The notes under the pieces are model-generated. The model had not been told where the DNA came from and ran no database searches. It saw only the letters and a program-made list of their open reading frames with translations. From Argentina anserina (Eukaryota > Streptophyta > Magnoliopsida > Rosales > Rosaceae), in NCBI RefSeq assembly GCF_933775445.1, contig NC_065876.1, forward strand, positions 9,548,001-9,612,000: 64,000 nucleotides of DNA, read 5' to 3'. Below, piece after piece: positions 58,277 through 64,000 of the stretch. The translations under genes were made by a program, and so were the position numbers. Numbering within the stretch: position 1 is the first letter of the stretch; the number at the start of each line of letters is the position of its first letter.

Positions 58277-60600
58277 GCGACGTCGTTGTCCGCTCCTCAG
58301 TCGCTGCAGTCTAGCCGCCGTTCTTTTTCGTCTCGAGTCAGCCTCTCTCCGCACCACCCGACCCGGTTTCATTTCGCCTCGACCCGGCCCGTCCCAACTT
58401 TGACGCGAACTGACCCAGTCAACTCGACCTGACCCGGTCCAGCCAGATTCAACAGCCTTTTCCTGTCAGTGCATACTCACCGTCAGTGCAAATGCACCGG
58501 AGACAGATTTTTCTCCGTTTTTTGTGCTTTTTTACTGCCTGATCCCTGATTTTTTTACACTGTTTCTTTTTCAATGGGTTCTGGACACGAAACGGAGAGT
58601 TCTCAGCTCTCTGATGTTCTGACATTCGAAGTATCTGTCAAGGGTTCTGATAGTGGTTCATATGGGGGCGCCAAACTCAACGAGACCAATTTCCGTAAAT
58701 GGAAATGACTTATGGCTGCTCATCTTCGAGGCATGCACAAAATGGGGTATGTCACCGACGTCACTAAGGCTCCTAGTCCTGAGGATATTGTTGCCTACAA
58801 TAAATGGGACCACGACGATGGTCTTGTCATGTCCTTCTTGTGGAAATCTATGAATGTCGAGATAGTTGATCTGGTGGAGGCATGTGCAACTGCGCAGACA
58901 ATATGGGAGACACTGATCGGCTTATATACTAATGACTCTGATTTCATATAGGTTCATGAGTTAATGTGCACAGATTTGGCAATACACCAAGATGGGCAAC
59001 CAGTAGCGCACTATTTCACCAAATTGAAGAATATTTGGGCTGAGATTAATGTGAAGCGTCCTTGCATGATCAAAAATCAAGAGGATATTGTTTGGTACCA
59101 AAATGAGAATGAGCTTGAACGAGTTCACCATTTCCTGAAAGGTCTTGATGTGAAGCATACTAGTGCGAAATGTGAATTGCTCCGATTGACCGAACCACCT
59201 AGCCTATTCACCGCTTTCACCTATATCTGAAAGGATGAGTCTCAACTGGAGAGCATTCTTTAGGCACCAGCCGTCGTTTCCAGTCTTACTGTTTATGTTA
59301 GATCTTCGGCACCACCCCTTCCGCAAGCAACTTCAGCTCCACTTCATCGACAAGGACCATCACCAGGTTTCGGGAATCAACCCTACCAAAAGATTATCTA
59401 AGTCATATGAGTCATTTGTGAATCAAATATCTACTGTATTAGTACCTAACAAAGTGCATGATGCATTGAGAGATCCAAAATGAAGGAAAGCAATGAAGGA
59501 AGAGATGGAAGCATTACAAAACAACAATAATTTAGAGCTTGTATCTCCACCACATGGAAAGAAGGCTGTAGGATTTCGTTGGGTGTTTACAGTGAAGCAT
59601 AATCCATATGGGTCAGTGAGCCGGTATAAAGCACGCCTAGTAGCGAAGGGGTTCACCCAGACATATGGCATAGACTATGATGAGACATTTGCACATGTTG
59701 CAAAGATAAACACTATCCGGGTATTGCTCTCTTCTGCTGCTAACTTGAACTGGCCACTTAGGCAGTTTGATGTTAAGAATGCATTCCTTCATGGAGAACT
59801 AACAGAGGAAGTATACATGGATCTTTCGCCTGGATATGTGGCCGCTTCTCCGAGTAACTCTGTATGCAGATTGAGAAAGTCTTTATATGGTCTTAATAGT
59901 CACCTCATACTTGGTTTGTAAGATTCTCACAATTCATGAGGATAATTGGCTACAGACAGAGTAATTCAGACCACACGTTATTTTGTAAACATCAACAAGT
60001 GAAGGTAACAGCCATAATTATATATGTTGATGATATGGTAGTTACTGTGAATGATATTGTTGAGGTGGATAGATTACAGAAACAGTTTGCCACAAAGTTT
60101 GAGATGAAAGACCTAGGTACACTCAAGTACTTCTTAGGCATTGAAGTAGCCCGTGGAAGTGATGGTATCTATCTGTGTCAGAGGAAGTACATCCTTGATC
60201 TACTAATAGAGACATGTATGTTGGACTGCACTCCTATTGATACTCCTATTGAGCAGAATCATCGGTTAGCAGAGTATCCAGATCAAGTCCCTACTGAAAA
60301 TCTCGTTTTCATAGGCTAGTTTGACGCCTAATTTATCTATCACATACCAGACCAGATGTTGCGTATGCAGTAAGTGTAGTGAGTCAGTTCATGCATAATC
60401 CTAGTGTGGACCACATAGATGTTGTTATAAAGATTTTGAGGTACTTGAAGTCAGCTCTAGAGAGATGAGTAATGTTCTCTAATCACAATAATATCCTTGA
60501 GGTTTGTGGCTTCACAGATGCAGACTGGGCTAAAAATATTACAGATCAGAGATCCACATCAGGGTACTTTTATAAATGTAGCTGCAAATTCTAGCACAAT

Positions 60601-63600
60601 CAAAGATAATGTACCTAATACGTACTTATATCATTAGTAAATAATAGTAATTACATAATTAATATCTAGATTTTTTTTCTGTGAACTATTACTTTGAAAA
60701 TGAATGATAGAAACAGAATGTTTTGGTATAATCCTCCAAGGATCGTACCACAAAGGCACATACTCGTTTGATGTGTGGAGTGACTAAAATGAACGTTTTT
60801 TGTTCTAGTTTTCCAGGAAATTAACATCAGAAGGTCCTTCTGCCGTTTGGAGCGAGTAAGATGTGAATCATGTGATTTTACAGTCTAAAATTCCAAGCTC
60901 TTTCTGCTGAAGTCTGAAAATATCATTTTACAAGCTAGTAAGAGAATGAGAAAAGTAGAAGCTTTCTAAGAGGATTAAAGAAGTGACTGGAAGCTGTTAG
61001 CTGCATGCATTTTCTGTAAGGTGATATCGATCAGAAGTGGTCTTCTCTTTTCGGAGCAGGCAAATGAAAACCTCATCTATCTTGTGCATTACATTTTTTT
61101 CTTGGCATGTGTTGAAAAAACTTCCTCCCTAGCTAGCTAATCATGCAATCATGCATGCTTGTGAGACAGTGACAGAAAATTAGTTTTTGACCCTATGAAT
61201 CCTTGTCTACCACGTGTTAATGCGCATGTACTTGCAAAATCTATTTTTCTGTTTCCTAATTTTAACACAATCGCAACAGGCAAACGTCGATCTCCCTCCG
61301 ATCCCTCTCTTTCTGTATCATCACTCTCATGCTTTGATCTGGCATTCACGTACCTTTTCTTCCCAAGAGCCACAAATAAGCAAATGTATGATCAGTAACA
61401 ATGTTAATGACTGTTTGAGTTAAGAGGTAGAACATTACGACAAAGTTTGAAGTGGTAGCTTCAGAAAATCACAAGTAAAACGTGTTAGAAGTATGTAAGG
61501 AGAGGTTTTGATGTTGATCAAGATCGATATACTGTGTCATGATTATGCCTTAAAAACCAGATTACTGACTGTCCTAGCTAGCAGGTCCGGCTTCTGAGGC
61601 TTCATATCTATATGTAGCTCTTGTGCCATGTTATGTAAAATCTGTTGAGAAATTGAGATCTAGTGTGAGGTTTATAAGAGTTTGAGTCATTTCATACATT
61701 GCCAATTGATTTTAGATAGAAACCTCATATCATTTTATCAAAATCTTGGAAAAACTCATAACTTACATCATTAGCTTATTTAATTTATAGGCAATCGGTC
61801 GTAAATTCATAATATTGAAGTTAAAAATAGACTGTACCCTATACTTGGCTGTTCTTGACGAATATTTTAGCAAGCAAATAACGATTTGGCCAAATTTTAA
61901 GACTGTATGGCAACGCTCAGTGAGTTGTGTTCAAGCAGGACCTATTTTATACTGACGATTTCTCATAAGTACGGTACGGCCGGTCTTCTGTCCAGGTCGT
62001 CTAGTTCTCTGCCGGAGCAGTCTTGCTGAGGCGTGGCATGGCTTAATTAATTACTTGAAGAAGGCTAGGGTAATTAAGTGAGGGGGTTATGTCAGCTCGA
62101 TCATCAGATTTTTTTAACCTAATACCTTTCGATCATACAGTACGCATATAGTTGCGACTTCGATGTAAGTGTGATAATGTGCCTTCAACATTATCTATTC
62201 TTTTGCTAATGATTTTAAGCACACATAACCCTATAATATCAACCATAATTTCACATCATGTATATATGTGTGTGGATATATATAGCTAGATGCTTGAATT
62301 ATATCGTATGAATACATAATTAAAGCACAAGTAATTTGTTCTAGAAGTTTGAAGAGCATGACATGATTTTATATTCACCAACCAGCTTAGCTATTTTGTA
62401 GCAGTAGTGGAGTTATGTGTTGTCTTTACCCTGAACGATAGGCAGTCTGGTTCGACTGATCAGAAGTGGCCAATCTGGTTCAGCAAGCTCAGCTAGACAT
62501 GATGGCATCCCAAATTTTCCGGGCGATGTAATCCTCTGACTATGAAGAGTTCAGGTTAAGTGGTCATCTTTCTTGATGTCTACAGCTTAAGCTGTTTTTA
62601 TGTCCATAACGTACGTATGGCCTACCTGTATTCATATTGCCCAAGCTTTACTCAATACTTTTTAGGTACGTACATTGTAGAGACTTGAGAAATACATGGT
62701 CCAAACTACTATATATATATATGTTTCATCGAAAATATACCGTATATAAACATATATATCATCCACAAAAGTTTATCACAGCTAAAATACTTGGTTTTGT
62801 TTACCTATATATAGGAACTCGCCAAGAAGAACATATATATTTTTCGATGTGAAAAAAAAGAAGAAGATTTTAAGTATTTTCATGATACATAGAATGTAGG
62901 ATAAGCTTGCTCGATCATGGAGATGAGAGTGAGAGGATGATAACTTTTCCCTAATTTTAATAGGAACCTTTTGAGGAGTTGCCCATCCCTGGTTAAACGT
63001 GGGGAACCGTAACAATAATGAGTCTATATCAGCAATCATCAACTAAGTCCCCACCATTTGTTGGGTTTCAGCTTCCCATTTGTTCTCTTAAACTTTTGCT
63101 AATCATGTTGGTAATTGAACTAGTACGCAACAAAAAGAAATTAAGGTTTTGAGTCATTAACTAATGTCACGCAATTAAACTTCTAATAAGATTCCTTTCA
63201 CATTATGCGACGCCTTGGTACCACTCCGCCACTAGTACCTAATTAACTAGTGAGAAATTGTACACTGACCAAACTTGTCACAAGTATCTAAGTAATGCGC
63301 CGGCGAGCTAGCTTGGGTTGTGGCTCACTAGAGCGATATGGGGATATTGTGGCATTAACCACCCTAGACCGGAGTGCTGATCACCTGGTCAGCACTGCCC
63401 TAGACCGTAGCTTGAATTTCCATCAAGATCGATTCAGGTGAGCTGATAGCCTGATACGGCTTTCTCTCCCAGCGACGAACTGGGACTATTGTCAAGTTAG
63501 CTAGTTCATTAGTTCGAGAGCTAGCCAACTCTCGGTTTGGGTTTCCAAAATAAGGCGGGATCAAGAATATATTTTCTTGGGATTTTCTTCATATATTGCC

Positions 63601-64000
63601 ATCGATGATCGATCAATACGGTTGTATGCGGAATGCCTCTGCTTCTCTGCATGATGTTATAAATGGATGCTTTTAATTTTAGTAATAGAAAATGAACGCT
63701 AATCTTAAGGCCTCGTTTGTCCAGTGAAAAGGAAAGTGAAAAAATATTACCGTGAAACGTCCCTCTTCTCTCTACTTCAATTCTTCCTCTCACGACGGTC
63801 ATTGACTCAATTGTCACCAGCCAATAGCTCGCAACCATTAGTAGAAGAGAACACTCGTACTTTATTGGCTCTCAAAATTTTGAAAACAAATTCCCGCCCT
63901 ACGTAACCATCTTATAATTTTTCACGATGTTACAACTTACAACTTACTGGCCCCTCGCATTCGGTTTATCTATGCATGTATCATGTATGCATCATATCTA
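60601..64000. other. Intergenic, no gene seen
   Basis: AT-rich sequence without recognisable coding regions, RNA genes or paired terminal repeats. Short frames on both strands (for example 61,149-61,423, 63,521-63,838) are not supported by any domain. Confidence 0.45.

Larger units (their letters stand above)
57700..60600 (+). mobile_element. Decayed second Ty1/Copia element
   Basis: A tRNA-iMet primer-binding site TGGTATCAGAGT lies at 57,969-57,980, directly after an LTR end ...AATTCA at 57,965, with a TATA box at about 57,909. Gag begins at ATG 58,574 (MGSGHETESSQLSD) and is broken by a TGA near 58,708 and further stops. Protease and integrase are gone: sequence jumps from Gag (about 59,230) to the end of integrase and reverse transcriptase ([20 protein letters not shown] at about 59,579; IIYVDDMVV at about 60,025; FLGIEVARG). 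RNase H is partial (CGFTDADWAKNITDQRSTSG, about 60,500). No 3' LTR was found, so the 3' end is truncated. Confidence 0.85.

Noticed and set aside
57930..58403. 157-residue Pro-rich frame
   Set aside because: It lies between the primer-binding site and Gag of the decayed Copia element and arises from CCG/CGC repeats and a poly-C run.
62700..62830. TA-rich stretch as a possible MITE
   Set aside because: No paired inverted repeats could be found; simple low-complexity TATA runs explain it.

Overview
This window looks like nuclear DNA of a flowering plant. Genes have GT-AG introns, (CT)n-rich 5' leaders and plant-only products: a chloroplast elongation factor G, a type II NAD(P)H dehydrogenase with a transit peptide, a vacuolar processing enzyme and a SAUR protein. 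The gene structures and the style of the repeats suggest a eudicot, possibly Rosaceae. The family guess is weak and rests on general resemblance only.

Positions 1-19,600 form a compact block of ordinary genes. In order they are: the 5' end of NDC1 (minus, cut by the window edge, with a 5'UTR intron), divergently paired with plastid EF-G (plus, 4 exons); the Hsp70-Hsp90 co-chaperone HOP/Sti1 (minus, 7 exons, with a textbook heat-shock element upstream of its TATA box); a one-exon NDUFAF6-like complex I assembly factor (plus); and a complete nine-exon vacuolar processing enzyme (plus). They do not form an operon or pathway. At most, NDC1 and EF-G share a plastid role and an intergenic promoter region. 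A SAUR gene (27.0-27.5 kb, minus) is the only other intact host gene I can support.

From about 19.6 kb onward the window is mostly transposable elements, often nested. Clearly bounded ones are: a 3.2-kb Mutator-like element at 20,790-24,015 with a perfect 9-bp target duplication; hairpin-type MITEs near 26.0-26.4 kb and 27.9-28.3 kb; an LTR fragment at about 30.0-31.6 kb; a degenerate LINE at 34.9-39.0 kb carrying two further insertions; a young, nearly intact Copia element at 39,318-45,975 (TSD TAAAC, two nonsense codons); a fold-back element at 46,261-47,152; and a second, 7.3-kb Mutator-like element at 47,153-54,474. That second element holds a captured 3-ketoacyl-CoA synthase (KCS) gene fragment, which is split by a 2.7-kb solo LTR (TSD ACAAT). 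It also holds a 12-bp minisatellite, which is split by a 2.9-kb hAT-like element (TSD ACCACTRT). The hAT-like element in turn contains five tandem copies of a ~500-bp unit, each an imperfect hairpin. A decayed second Copia element lies at about 57.9-60.6 kb.

The most unusual structure is the ~16.4-kb interval 38,808-55,250. Its two ends are inverted copies of one another (about 0.78 kb per arm, including the same LINE 3' end and poly(A)). They enclose the second Mutator-like element, and later insertions are stacked inside. Insertion sites and target duplications allow much of the order of events to be read. The remaining stretches (9.2-12.8, 13.8-15.9, 24.0-27.0, 31.6-34.8, 55.3-57.9 and 60.6-64.0 kb) hold no gene I can support.
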